DNA of 64,000 nt, taken from assembly GCF_042650605.1 (NCBI RefSeq), contig NZ_JBHSBN010000021.1, positions 55,740-119,739 of the forward strand, read 5' to 3'. The notes under the pieces were generated by a model. That model had not been told where the DNA came from and searched no databases. It worked only from the letters and a program-made list of their open reading frames with translations. Source of the stretch: Micromonospora_J zhanjiangensis (GTDB taxonomy: Bacteria; Actinomycetota; Actinomycetes; Mycobacteriales; Micromonosporaceae). This document shows positions 1 through 7,793 of the stretch, in pieces. Position 1 is the first letter of the stretch. Each line of letters starts with the position of its first letter. The position numbers and the translations under genes were made by a program.

Positions 1-1075
1 GCTCGCTGTCGCCGGCCAGCCGGGCCGCCCGGTCCGCCTCGGCCAGCGCGTCGAGCACCCCGTCCAGCTCGCCGGCCAGCGCCAGGTCGAGGTTGTACGC
101 GGTGTAGCCGATCCGGTGGTCGGTGATCCGGTTCTGCGGGAAGTTGTAGGTGCGGATCCGTTCCGAGCGGTCCACCGTCCGGACCTGCGCCTTGCGGGCG
201 TCCGAGGCCGCCGCGTCGGCCTGCTCCTGGGCCGCCGCGAGCAGCCGGGCCCGCAGGATCCGCATCGCCTGCTCGCGGTTCTGCAGCTGGCTCTTCTCGT
301 TCTGGCAGGAGACCACGATCCCGGTCGGTACGTGGGTGATCCGCACCGCCGAGTCGGTGGTGTTGACCGACTGGCCACCCGGCCCGGACGAGCGGAAGAC
401 GTCGATCCGCAGCTCGTTCGGATCGATGGTGACGTCCACGTCCTCCGCCTCGGGCAGCACGAGTACGCCGGCGGCGCTGGTGTGGATCCGGCCCTGCGAC
501 TCGGTGACCGGCACCCGCTGCACGCGGTGCACGCCGCCCTCCCACTTGAGCCGGGACCAGACCCCGTTGCCACCCTCGGGTACGCCCTTGGTCTTCACCG
601 CGAGCGAGACGTCCTTCACCCCGCCCAGGTCCGAGTCCTGCGCGTCGATCACCTCGGTGACCCAGCCGCGCCGCTCCGCGTACCGGGTGTACATCCGCAG
701 CAGGTCGGCCGCGAACAGGGCGGACTCCTCCCCACCCTCGCCGGCCTTGATCTCGACGATCACGTCCTTGGCGTCGTGCGGGTCGCGCGGGATGAGCAGC
801 TCGGCCAGCCGCTCCTCCAGCTCGGGGAGCCGGCCGGCGATGGTCTCCGCCTCGGCCGCGAACGACGCGTCCTCGGCGGCCAGCTCGCGGGCGGCGGCGA
901 GATCCTGTCGTGCCTCGGTCAACTCGCCGGCCGCCTTGTGGATCGGCGCCAACTCGGCGAACCGCCGGCCGACCCGCCGGGCCGTGTTCTGGTCGGCGTG
1001 GATCGCCGGATCGGCGAGCCGCTTCTCCAGGTCCGCGTACTCGTCCAGCAGCGCCGCCAACCGCTCACTACTCAC
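1..1075 (-). CDS. prfA: Peptide chain release factor 1 (3' end outside window)
   Basis: Class I release factor that reads UAA and UAG and triggers hydrolysis of peptidyl-tRNA on the ribosome. The reading frame opens at a GTG (1073-1075) preceded by a GAGGGAG ribosome site. The translation contains the catalytic SSGPGGQSVNTTDSA segment with the universal GGQ motif, and the NREQAMRILRARL helix follows it. About 358 codons are visible and the frame runs off the left edge; the family is usually about 360 residues, so little is missing. It is the last gene seen of the minus-strand rho-rpmE-prfA series and is separated from rpmE by a strong hairpin. An ATG start is lacking, so the GTG start rests on the ribosome site and family alignment. 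Confidence 0.95.
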   Translation of the reverse strand, partial: MSSERLAALLDEYADLEKRLADPAIHADQNTARRVGRRFAELAPIHKAAGELTEARQDLAAARELAAEDASFAAEAETIAGRLPELEERLAELLIPRDPHDAKDVIVEIKAGEGGEESALFAADLLRMYTRYAERRGWVTEVIDAQDSDLGGVKDVSLAVKTKGVPEGGNGVWSRLKWEGGVHRVQRVPVTESQGRIHTSAAGVLVLPEAEDVDVTIDPNELRIDVFRSSGPGGQSVNTTDSAVRITHVPTGIVVSCQNEKSQLQNREQAMRILRARLLAAAQEQADAAASDARKAQVRTVDRSERIRTYNFPQNRITDHRIGYTAYNLDLALAGELDGVLDALAEADRAARLAGDSE

Positions 1076-1141
1076 TGCCCACTCCCTCGCCGACCTATGA
1101 ACGGATTACACCTCGCTCCGGACGGACCGCGACCAGAGTCC

Positions 1142-1215
1142 GGGGTTGGCGGCCGGGTGACCCGCGTCGGGATCAAGCCTGACCGCCCAGAGCGGGTCAC
1201 CCGGCCGCCAACCCC
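1142..1215 (-). terminator. Perfect 24-bp inverted repeat between rpmE and prfA
   Basis: Positions 1142-1165 and 1192-1215 are exact reverse complements over 24 bases, with a 26-base loop. The structure lies about 100 bases after the rpmE stop and 67 bases before the prfA start. There is no T-run, so it may act as a Rho-independent but U-poor actinobacterial terminator, an attenuator or an RNA-processing hairpin that uncouples ribosomal protein and release-factor expression. Confidence 0.7.
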
Positions 1216-1311
1216 CACCACGACGAGCCGCGACTGCCACAAAGAACGGGACCGTACGAAGAACGGCGCCCGTGCCCGGTGCTGGACCGGGCACGGACGC
1301 CGTCGACGTGG

Positions 1312-1536
1312 CTACTTGGCCTTCTTGGCCTGAACCTTGGCGTACTTCTGCTGGAACTTCGCGACCCGGCCGGCGGTGTCGAGGACGCGCTGCTTACCGG
1401 TGTAGAACGGGTGGCAGGCGCTGCAGGTCTCGACGTGGATCGTGCCGCCCTTGGCGGTGCTACGGGTCGTGAACGTGTTGCCGCACGAGCACGTGACCTC
1501 GGTGGAGACGTACTCGGGGTGGATGTTGGGCTTCAT
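1312..1536 (-). CDS. rpmE: 50S ribosomal protein L31, zinc-binding form
   Basis: Large-subunit ribosomal protein L31, 74 residues, the normal length. The zinc ribbon is intact: cysteines at about 16, 18, 38 and 41 (CSC and CSAC), marking the C+ type that binds zinc. The HPFYTGKQR block is diagnostic of L31. The ATG is preceded by GAAAGGACCGAGG, a good ribosome site. It sits downstream of rho in the conserved actinobacterial order. C+ L31 can be swapped under zinc starvation for a C- paralogue, which is not in this window. Confidence 0.97.
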   Translation of the reverse strand: MKPNIHPEYVSTEVTCSCGNTFTTRSTAKGGTIHVETCSACHPFYTGKQRVLDTAGRVAKFQQKYAKVQAKKAK

Positions 1537-1955
1537 GTCGCCTCGGTCCTTTCGTCAGGTGGTCGCCGGGTCGCCGTCGTGGCCCGCCCCGAGGTGCGGG
1601 ACGAGCTGGGCGTGAACCGGAACCGGTGGCCGATTGACCAGTGTGCCATCCCGGATCACCGCCGGTGAAACCGGGCGGCACACGCGCGGTCCGGGTGAGG
1701 TAACGCGAAACCGCCGCCGGACATTCCTGCCCCGGTCCCTCCTCCTTCATCCGGTTTCCCGCCGCCGGCAGGCGCACACCCGGGCGACCGCACCCGGATC
1801 GGCCCACCCGGCCGGTCGATGTCCGGAATACTCCTTTCAATACGTGAATCATGACGTAAATAAAGTTCAACGCAGTCTGTCCGAATGAATGGGTAATCGT
1901 CGCGTTACCATCTGATCCTCCGGAAAGACGACGTCTCAGCGCGAGGAGGAGAACC
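1537..1955. other. Divergent intergenic region, rpmE / VOC gene
   Basis: This 419-base gap contains the upstream regions of two divergent genes and no convincing ORF. The right half (about 1825-1900) is clearly AT-richer than its surroundings and probably holds the promoter of the VOC gene. It includes an imperfect dyad TACGT-n8-ACGTA near 1841-1858 that could bind a regulator; no known box was recognised. The ribosome site GCGAGGAGGAG lies just before the ATG at 1956. Confidence 0.4.
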
Positions 1956-2342
1956 ATGGCACTGGGAGCGATAAACCTGGTCACCGTGCCGGTGACCGAC
2001 CAGGACCGGGCCAAGAAGTTCTACGTGGAAACGCTCGGCTTCGAGGAGAAATTCGACTACGTCATGGCGGCGGCCGGCGCGGGCGGCGGCAGCCGGTGGG
2101 TGATGTTGACCCCACCGAACGGCGGTCCGGACATCACCCTCGCCAGCTGGTTCGGCGGCGACAAGGCGCGGCCCGGCTCGGCGAAACTCTCGATCACCTG
2201 CGACGACGTGGACGCCACCTGGGCGCAGTTGAACGCCGTCGGCGTGCCGGTGCACAGCGCCGTCGAGGACGCGCCGTGGGGACGGTGGTTCGGCTTCGAC
2301 GATCCGGACGGCAACAACTGGCTGGTCGTACAGCAGTCGTGA
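1956..2342 (+). CDS. VOC (glyoxalase/bleomycin resistance) superfamily protein
   Basis: Small vicinal-oxygen-chelate fold protein of 128 residues. The two beta-alpha-beta-beta-beta halves are visible: an N-terminal strand with VTVPVTDQDRAKKFYVETLGF and a C-terminal half ending FGFDDPDGNNWLVVQQ, the usual signature with the late metal-ligand or substrate region. Such proteins act as metal-dependent isomerases or dioxygenases or as drug-binding proteins; the substrate cannot be read from sequence. It is monocistronic, with a strong GAGGAGGAG ribosome site and a strong hairpin directly after the stop. Confidence 0.85.
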   Translation: MALGAINLVTVPVTDQDRAKKFYVETLGFEEKFDYVMAAAGAGGGSRWVMLTPPNGGPDITLASWFGGDKARPGSAKLSITCDDVDATWAQLNAVGVPVHSAVEDAPWGRWFGFDDPDGNNWLVVQQS

Positions 2343-2346
2343 GCGC

Positions 2347-2395
2347 CGACGGCGTGAGCCCCGACCACAGACCGTGGTCGGGGCTCACGCCGTCG
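2347..2395. terminator. Bidirectional hairpin between VOC gene and rho
   Basis: Bases 2347-2368 and 2374-2395 form a perfect 22-bp stem with a 5-base loop (AGACC). It lies between two convergent genes, 5 bases after the VOC stop and 32 bases before the rho stop, so it can end both transcripts. No T-run is present. Confidence 0.85.
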
Positions 2396-2427
2396 TGCAC
2401 GCGCCGTGCGCGCCGGTGGTTACCGCG

Positions 2428-4467
2428 TCACTCGCCCGGAGTCGACTTGGCGATCTGCATCAGGAACTCGATGTTGGTCCGGCTCTGCTTGAGCCGGTCC
2501 AACAGCAGGTCCAGTCCGGCCTGCGAGTCCAACGAGTGCAGCACCTTGCGCAGCTTGTGCGTGATGGCCAACTCCTCGGGAGCCAGCAGGATCTCCTCCT
2601 TACGCGTGCTGGAGGCGCTGACGTCGACGGCCGGGAAGACCCGCTTGTCGGCGATCTTCCGGTCCAGCTTCAGCTCCGCGTTGCCGGTGCCCTTGAACTC
2701 CTCGAAGATCACCGTGTCCATCATGGACCCGGTCTCCACCAGGGCGGTGGCGAGGATGGTCAGCGACCCGCCGTTCTCGATGTTGCGGGCCGCGCCGAGG
2801 AAGCGCTTCGGCGGGTAGAGCGCGGTCGAGTCGATACCGCCCGACATGATCCGGCCGCTGGCCGGCGCCGCCAGGTTGTACGACCGGCCGAGCCGGGTCA
2901 CCGAGTCGAGCAGCACGACCACGTCGTGGCCCAGCTCGACCAGGCGCTTGGCCCGCTCGATCGCCAACTCGGCGACCGTGGTGTGGTCCTGCGGCGGCCG
3001 GTCGAACGTGGCCGCGATGACCTCGCCCTTGACCGTGCGCTGCATGTCGGTGACCTCTTCGGGCCGCTCGTCGACCAGCACCACCATCAGATGCACCTCG
3101 GGGTTGTTGTGGGTGATCGCGTTGGCGATCGCCTGCAACACCATCGTCTTACCGGCCTTGGGCGGCGAGACGATGAGCGCCCGCTGACCCTTGCCGATCG
3201 GCATCACCAGGTCGATGACCCGCGTGGTCAGGATGTGCGGCTCGGTCTCCAACCGCAGGCGGTCCTGCGGGTAGAGCGGGGTGAGCTTGTAGAACTCCGG
3301 CCGGCGCTTGGCCTCGTCCGGCTCCATCCCGTTGATCGTGTCCAGCCGGACCAGCGGGTTGTACTTGTCCCGCCGCTGCTCGCCGTCCCGGTTCGCGCGC
3401 ACCGCACCGGTCACCGCGTCACCGCGGCGCAGGCCGTACTTCTTGACCTGGGACATCGAGACGTAGACGTCATTCGGGCCGGCCAGGTAACCGGTGGTCC
3501 GGACGAACGCGTAGTTGTCCAGCACGTCGATGATGCCGGCCACCGGGACGAGCACGTCGTCCTCGCTGACCTGCGGCTCGCGACCCGTATCGGCACCCGT
3601 GTCGCCCCGCTCGCCGCGACCACGCCGCCGGTCCCGGAACCTGCTGCGCCGGCTGCGGCGACCCCCGCCCTCGCCGTCGTCGTCACCGTCGTTGTCCCGG
3701 TCGGCCGCCCGCTGGCCGCCCCGGTCGTTGCGGTCGCCCCGATCGTTGCGGTCACCGCGCTCGTTGCGGTCGCCCCGGTCGGTGCGCTCACCGCGCTCGC
3801 TCCGGTCAGCACGCTCGCCGCGGTCGGTGCGCTCCGCGCGCTCGCCCCGGTCGTTGCGCTCGCCCCGCTCGCCCCGCTCGGCGCGGTCGCCCCGGTCGGC
3901 GCGTTCGTTGCGGTCACCGCGGTCGGTGCGCTCCGCGCGATCGCCCTTGCCGGTACGCCCGTCGCCGCGCTCGGCCTGGTCGGTCTGGTCGGCCGACCCG
4001 CCCCGGTCGCCCGGCTGCTCGGTCGCGGTCTCCTCGGCGCGCTGCTCGGCGGCCGCCGTGGCTCGGGAACGACGAGCGGTGCGTTCCCTGGTCCGGGGCT
4101 CGCCGCCGGCACCGGTCTCGGTGTCGGTGTCGGTCGCCGGCCGCTGCGCCTCCGGCCGCTCCGCGGTCTCCCGGACCTCGGCGCGCACCTCCTCGCGAGG
4201 CGGTGCGGCGGCGGCCGCGACCTCGGCCCGCGGACGGGGCGCGTTCCCGGCGCCCGAACCGGCCTGCCGCTCGGAGATGGCAGCGATCAGTTCGCCCTTG
4301 CGCATCCGGGCCGTACCGGAGATGCCGAGCGACGCGGCCAGGCTCTGCAGCTCCGGCAGCAGCATCGCCGACAGCCCGGTGCCGGACCGCCGACGACGGG
4401 CGGGACCTGCGGTGGCTTCGCCAGCGACGTTGGAAACATCCGACGTCACGTCGGTGGTGTCGCTCAA
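2428..4467 (-). CDS. rho: Transcription termination factor Rho
   Basis: Hexameric RNA-dependent ATPase/helicase that ends transcription. TTG start at 4465-4467 chosen because GAGGGAAGG sits six bases upstream; this gives 679 residues. Domains: Rho_N three-helix region (about 33-67), a long hydrophilic actinobacterial insert (about 70-300), cold-shock RNA-binding domain (about 306-380), then the RecA-like motor with Walker A PPKAGKT (435-441), Walker B DVVVLLD (515-521), and the Q/R-loop region after 540. Within the insert, residues 168-251 are an almost pure run of Arg, Asp, Glu, Gly and Asn (see the repeat entry). Its neighbours thrB and rpmE match the standard actinobacterial order. Confidence 0.97.
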   Translation of the reverse strand: MSDTTDVTSDVSNVAGEATAGPARRRRSGTGLSAMLLPELQSLAASLGISGTARMRKGELIAAISERQAGSGAGNAPRPRAEVAAAAAPPREEVRAEVRETAERPEAQRPATDTDTETGAGGEPRTRERTARRSRATAAAEQRAEETATEQPGDRGGSADQTDQAERGDGRTGKGDRAERTDRGDRNERADRGDRAERGERGERNDRGERAERTDRGERADRSERGERTDRGDRNERGDRNDRGDRNDRGGQRAADRDNDGDDDGEGGGRRSRRSRFRDRRRGRGERGDTGADTGREPQVSEDDVLVPVAGIIDVLDNYAFVRTTGYLAGPNDVYVSMSQVKKYGLRRGDAVTGAVRANRDGEQRRDKYNPLVRLDTINGMEPDEAKRRPEFYKLTPLYPQDRLRLETEPHILTTRVIDLVMPIGKGQRALIVSPPKAGKTMVLQAIANAITHNNPEVHLMVVLVDERPEEVTDMQRTVKGEVIAATFDRPPQDHTTVAELAIERAKRLVELGHDVVVLLDSVTRLGRSYNLAAPASGRIMSGGIDSTALYPPKRFLGAARNIENGGSLTILATALVETGSMMDTVIFEEFKGTGNAELKLDRKIADKRVFPAVDVSASSTRKEEILLAPEELAITHKLRKVLHSLDSQAGLDLLLDRLKQSRTNIEFLMQIAKSTPGE
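3715..3966 (-). repeat. Low-complexity repeat coding the RGD/RNE-rich arm of Rho
   Basis: About 250 bases of degenerate tandem repeat, built from units such as CGGTCGTTGCGGTCGCC on the plus strand, encode repeated DRGDRNER and ERGERTDR units, residues about 168-251 of Rho. Charged arms of this kind are known from actinobacterial Rho and bind RNA or favour condensation. The DNA repeat is prone to length change between strains. Confidence 0.85.
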
Positions 4468-4765
4468 TGGATTCCTTCCCTCGATAAGGCCGGGGCTGCC
4501 CGGGATCGGCGTGCCAGGTGGCCGGGCGGCCTCGGTGCACCCGCCTCGCGTGACACGTCGCGGGAGTCTGTAACACAGCAGCCGGTCGGGCTCCCGACGC
4601 ACCAACATCGGTACGCGGGTCTCGCCGTCTGCGGCGACCGGTGGAGACTGCGAGTACGGCGTGAGCCTAGGCAGGGGTGAGACGGACTGACCGCCGATAG
4701 CTTCGGGGTGCGCCGACCCGCAGGAGATCGCGTTGCTTCGCGGCTGTGCTAAGTCTAGAGCGTAA
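4468..4765 (-). promoter_or_regulatory. rho 5' untranslated and promoter region
   Basis: Nearly 300 bases separate the thrB stop from the rho start. No ORF is convincing. An AT-richer patch near 4745-4775 (reading AGTTGATTACGCTCTAGACT on the minus strand) is the likeliest promoter position, which would leave a leader of roughly 250 bases. Rho genes are commonly autoregulated by premature termination in a long leader; that role here is inferred. Confidence 0.4.
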
Positions 4766-5713
4766 TCAACTCTTCCGACCTGCGGCAACAGGGTCCCGCT
4801 CGGCGTGTCCCAGTGTACCAACATCCAGCCGGGCGCCGGTGACGTCTATCGGCAACCGGTGTGCGACCCAGTCCATTCCCGGGTCGAACCCGTCAGGTGG
4901 GCTGGTCAGCGCCAATATGCTCGGTCCCGCCCCACTGATCACGGCGGGCACGCCGAGGGCGCGCAGCTCGCCGAGCAACCGGGCGGAATCCGGCATACCG
5001 GATGATCGGTAACGTTGATGCAGGTAATCCTCGGTTGCCGCGTACAGCATGGTCGGATCGGCGGTCAACGCGTGCACCAGCAGGGCCGCTCGCGCCGCGT
5101 TGCGGGCCGCGTCCGAGTGCGGCACGGTCGCCGGCAACGCCGCCCGGGCCACCGAGGTCAGCCCCCGCAGCCCGGGGACGTACACGGTCGGCCGCACGGC
5201 CGCGGCCGGCCCGAGCGACACCGCCCGCGCCCCGGCCGGATCCTCGGTCCAGGCGATGGTGAAGCCGCCGAGCAGACACGGCGCGACGTTGTCGGGGTGC
5301 CCCTCCAACTCGGCCGCCAGCCGCAACGCCGCCTCGTCGTCCATCCGTTCCCGGCCGTCGACCACCAGGGCCCGGGCGAGCTGCACCCCCGCCACGATCG
5401 CGGCCGACGACGAACCGAGGCCGCGCGCCTGTGGGATCCGGTTGACGCAGTCGACCGCCAGCCCGGCGGGCTGACCACCCAGTACGTCGAAGGCGGCCCG
5501 CATGGCCCGGACGACCAGGTGGGTCTCGTCGGTCGGCAACTCCCCCGCGCCCTCGCCGGTCACCCCGACCCGGCAGCCGGTCGGGACCACCCGGGCGGTG
5601 ACGTCGTCGTACAGCGCCAGGGCCAGGCCCAGCGCGTCGAAGCCCGGCCCGAGATTGGCACTGGTGGCCGGGGTACGCACGCTTGCCGACCCGGCCCGGA
5701 AGGACAGCCCCAT
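4766..5713 (-). CDS. thrB: Homoserine kinase
   Basis: GHMP-family kinase that phosphorylates L-homoserine to O-phosphohomoserine, the substrate of threonine synthase. 315 residues. The N-terminal TPATSANLGPGFDALGLAL motif (about 14-33) and the ATP-binding PQARGLGSSSAA loop (94-105) are intact; the C-terminal SGAGPSILALT glycine motif is also present. It normally follows thrC directly; here a segment of about 5 kb with two exporters and a small membrane protein lies between them, so it must have its own promoter in the 5714-5960 region. Confidence 0.95.
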   Translation of the reverse strand: MGLSFRAGSASVRTPATSANLGPGFDALGLALALYDDVTARVVPTGCRVGVTGEGAGELPTDETHLVVRAMRAAFDVLGGQPAGLAVDCVNRIPQARGLGSSSAAIVAGVQLARALVVDGRERMDDEAALRLAAELEGHPDNVAPCLLGGFTIAWTEDPAGARAVSLGPAAAVRPTVYVPGLRGLTSVARAALPATVPHSDAARNAARAALLVHALTADPTMLYAATEDYLHQRYRSSGMPDSARLLGELRALGVPAVISGAGPSILALTSPPDGFDPGMDWVAHRLPIDVTGARLDVGTLGHAERDPVAAGRKS

Positions 5714-5961
5714 GGGCTCATGCTAGGCGGGGAGCCCGGCCGGTCCCGGCGCCGTCCGCAAGCTGGGACGGCGGCGGACAGTCGACCGGCCCGGCGGCTC
5801 CGGCCGGGTCCGGTCGCCGGGCACCTCGGCCGGAGGTCTCGGGAAGCCGGCCACACACTCCGTTCCCGGCGGCGCACTGTCGTGCCCCGTTCCCGGGCGC
5901 AGCGCTGTCGTGCCCGCCGATACGATGCCCCGGACCATCGATGCGGAGGAGGACTGGCGCA

Positions 5962-6474
5962 GTGACGAACGTCGGACTGGTGGCCGGACAACTCGTGGCC
6001 ATGGCACCGAACCTCCTGGTGCTGCTGGGCGGCCTGATCGTGGTCGTGGTCCGGGGCTCGCGGATGCCCGGCAAGGCCCGGGCGCTGGCGCTCGTCGGCC
6101 TCGGGGTGCTGCTCTTCGAGAGCGTGCTGAGCGTGGCCTGGTACTCCTTCGGGGCGCGGGCGCTCGGCTACGCCACCGGCCTCTCGATCGCGGTGGGCGT
6201 GCTGCTCAACCTCGTCGGCGCCGGTGGGCTGGCGCTGGTGATCGCGTCCACGGTCAGCCGCGCGGCACCGACGCCGCCGGTCGGACCCGGCGGACCGGGC
6301 GGGTTCGGCGGCCACCCGTACCCGCCGGTGCCGAACCAGCCCGCGGCGGGCTACGGCACGCCCACCGGCGCGCCCGGCGCCCCCGGCGCACCGGCCCACC
6401 CGACCTCCGCGCCGGGCGCCCCCGGCGGCTGGCCGGCTACCGGGCCGGGACCGGGTCCGGGTCCGGGTCGGTGA
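5962..6474 (+). CDS. Small integral membrane protein with Pro/Gly-rich tail
   Basis: GTG start at 5962 with an AGGAGGA site 10 bases upstream gives 170 residues. Three to four hydrophobic segments occupy about the first 100 residues (around 8-27, 38-55, 65-95); the last 65 residues are a Pro-Gly-Ala low-complexity tail ending in repeated GP dipeptides. No catalytic motif is visible and the family was not recognised. The 3' end overlaps the convergent MFS gene by 38 bases. It is part of the segment inserted between thrC and thrB. Confidence 0.75.
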   Translation: MTNVGLVAGQLVAMAPNLLVLLGGLIVVVVRGSRMPGKARALALVGLGVLLFESVLSVAWYSFGARALGYATGLSIAVGVLLNLVGAGGLALVIASTVSRAAPTPPVGPGGPGGFGGHPYPPVPNQPAAGYGTPTGAPGAPGAPAHPTSAPGAPGGWPATGPGPGPGPGR

Positions 6475-7675
6475 GCGACAACCGGCGGGTGGCGAGCCGC
6501 CAGCCGACCGCGTAGACCACGGTGATCAGGCCGCAGCCGGCCACCACGATCCGCTCGTCGACGTGGTCGACGACGGCGGCGACCATCAGCTGACTCAGCG
6601 AGATCGCCAGGGTCGCCAGCATCATGTCGCTGGCGAAGACCCGGCCGCGCAACCGGTCCGGCACCTCACCCTGCAGCGCGTAGTTGGACAGCACCCAGTT
6701 GCTGCCGCCGCCCAGGTGCGCCACGAAGACCAGCACCAGCACCAGCGGGAACCACCGCACCAGTGACACGCCGACGTAGGCCAGCCCGTAGGTGGCCATG
6801 GACAGCGCCAGCCCGGGCAGCAGCCAGGACCGGTGGCCGAGGATCCGGCGGGTCAGTATCGGACCGACCAACGCGCCGGCGCCGCGTACCGCGAAGAGCA
6901 GGCCGGCGCCCACCGCGCCCACGCCGAACAGCCCGGCCAGCAGCGGAAAGACCGTGAGCACCCCGTTGCCGAGGCCGACCGCCGACTTCACCGTGACCAG
7001 GCCGAGCACCCGGGGACGGTGCGCGATGTAGCGCAATGCCTCGCCGATCGCGGTCCAGGTGCGCTGCGGCGGCAGGTGCCGCTCGCGCGGCGCCTGCAAC
7101 GGCCGCCGGATCAGACTGGCCAGCCCGGCCGCGGCGGCCAGCGCCACCACGGCCACCCAGAAGCAGGCGTACGGGCCGAAGGCCGCGCTGAGCACCCCGC
7201 CGAGCGAGGCGCCCACGACGGTCATCGTGCCCCAGGCCGAACCGGCGACCGCGTTTCCGGCGGCGAGGTCGGCGGGATCCAGCACGTTGGGCAGCGCGGC
7301 CTGGGCGGCCGGGGAGTAACAGGCCTTGGCCAGCGCGATCACCCCGACCGCCACCGGCGCCAGCCAGGCGGTGCCCGAGGTCCGCACCCCGAGCAGCAGC
7401 AGCACGCCGAGCAGGGCGGTCCCGTTGGCCACCATCATAATTCTCTTCCGGTCCACCCGGTCGGCGAGCGCCCCGGTGAACGGCAGCAGCAGCGCCACGA
7501 TGCCGGTGTCCACCGCCAGCACCAGGGCGCCGAGCACCCCGCCCCCGGTCAGCTTGGGCAGCAGCACCAGCAGCGGCACCATGACGAACCAGTCGGCACC
7601 GAAGACGACGAGTTCGGCGAGGAAGAGATTCCGGAAGTCGCGGTTCCGGGTAAGGACCGAAAGCGGTGATGACAC
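6437..7675 (-). CDS. MFS transporter (MFS_3/enterobactin-exporter type)
   Basis: 412-residue major facilitator with about 12 hydrophobic segments and the loop 2-3 signature GALADRVDRKR at about 68-78, followed by the second-half repeat. The opening pattern NRDFRNLFLAELVVFGADW resembles the MFS_3 drug and siderophore exporter group. Substrate is unknown. GTG start at 7675. It overlaps the convergent membrane protein at its 3' end and follows the RND permease gene by 118 bases in the same orientation, so the two may be co-transcribed. Confidence 0.88.
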   Translation of the reverse strand: MSSPLSVLTRNRDFRNLFLAELVVFGADWFVMVPLLVLLPKLTGGGVLGALVLAVDTGIVALLLPFTGALADRVDRKRIMMVANGTALLGVLLLLGVRTSGTAWLAPVAVGVIALAKACYSPAAQAALPNVLDPADLAAGNAVAGSAWGTMTVVGASLGGVLSAAFGPYACFWVAVVALAAAAGLASLIRRPLQAPRERHLPPQRTWTAIGEALRYIAHRPRVLGLVTVKSAVGLGNGVLTVFPLLAGLFGVGAVGAGLLFAVRGAGALVGPILTRRILGHRSWLLPGLALSMATYGLAYVGVSLVRWFPLVLVLVFVAHLGGGSNWVLSNYALQGEVPDRLRGRVFASDMMLATLAISLSQLMVAAVVDHVDERIVVAGCGLITVVYAVGWRLATRRLSLTDPDPDPVPAR

Positions 7676-7793
7676 GTACCGGAAGGTTACTCCGCCGATC
7701 GGAGGCGGAACCGTCGGCCGGGCGGTGGCCAGCGCCGCGGCCCGTTCCGCCGCCGGGGTGGCGGCGGAACAGGCGATCGACGCGACCCGGCGG

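Noticed and set aside
2374..4680. Long plus-strand open frame opposite rho
   Set aside because: It mirrors the rho codon pattern on the other strand; its repetitive Ala/Val/Pro content arises from the GC-rich repeat, and no ribosome site or family is seen.
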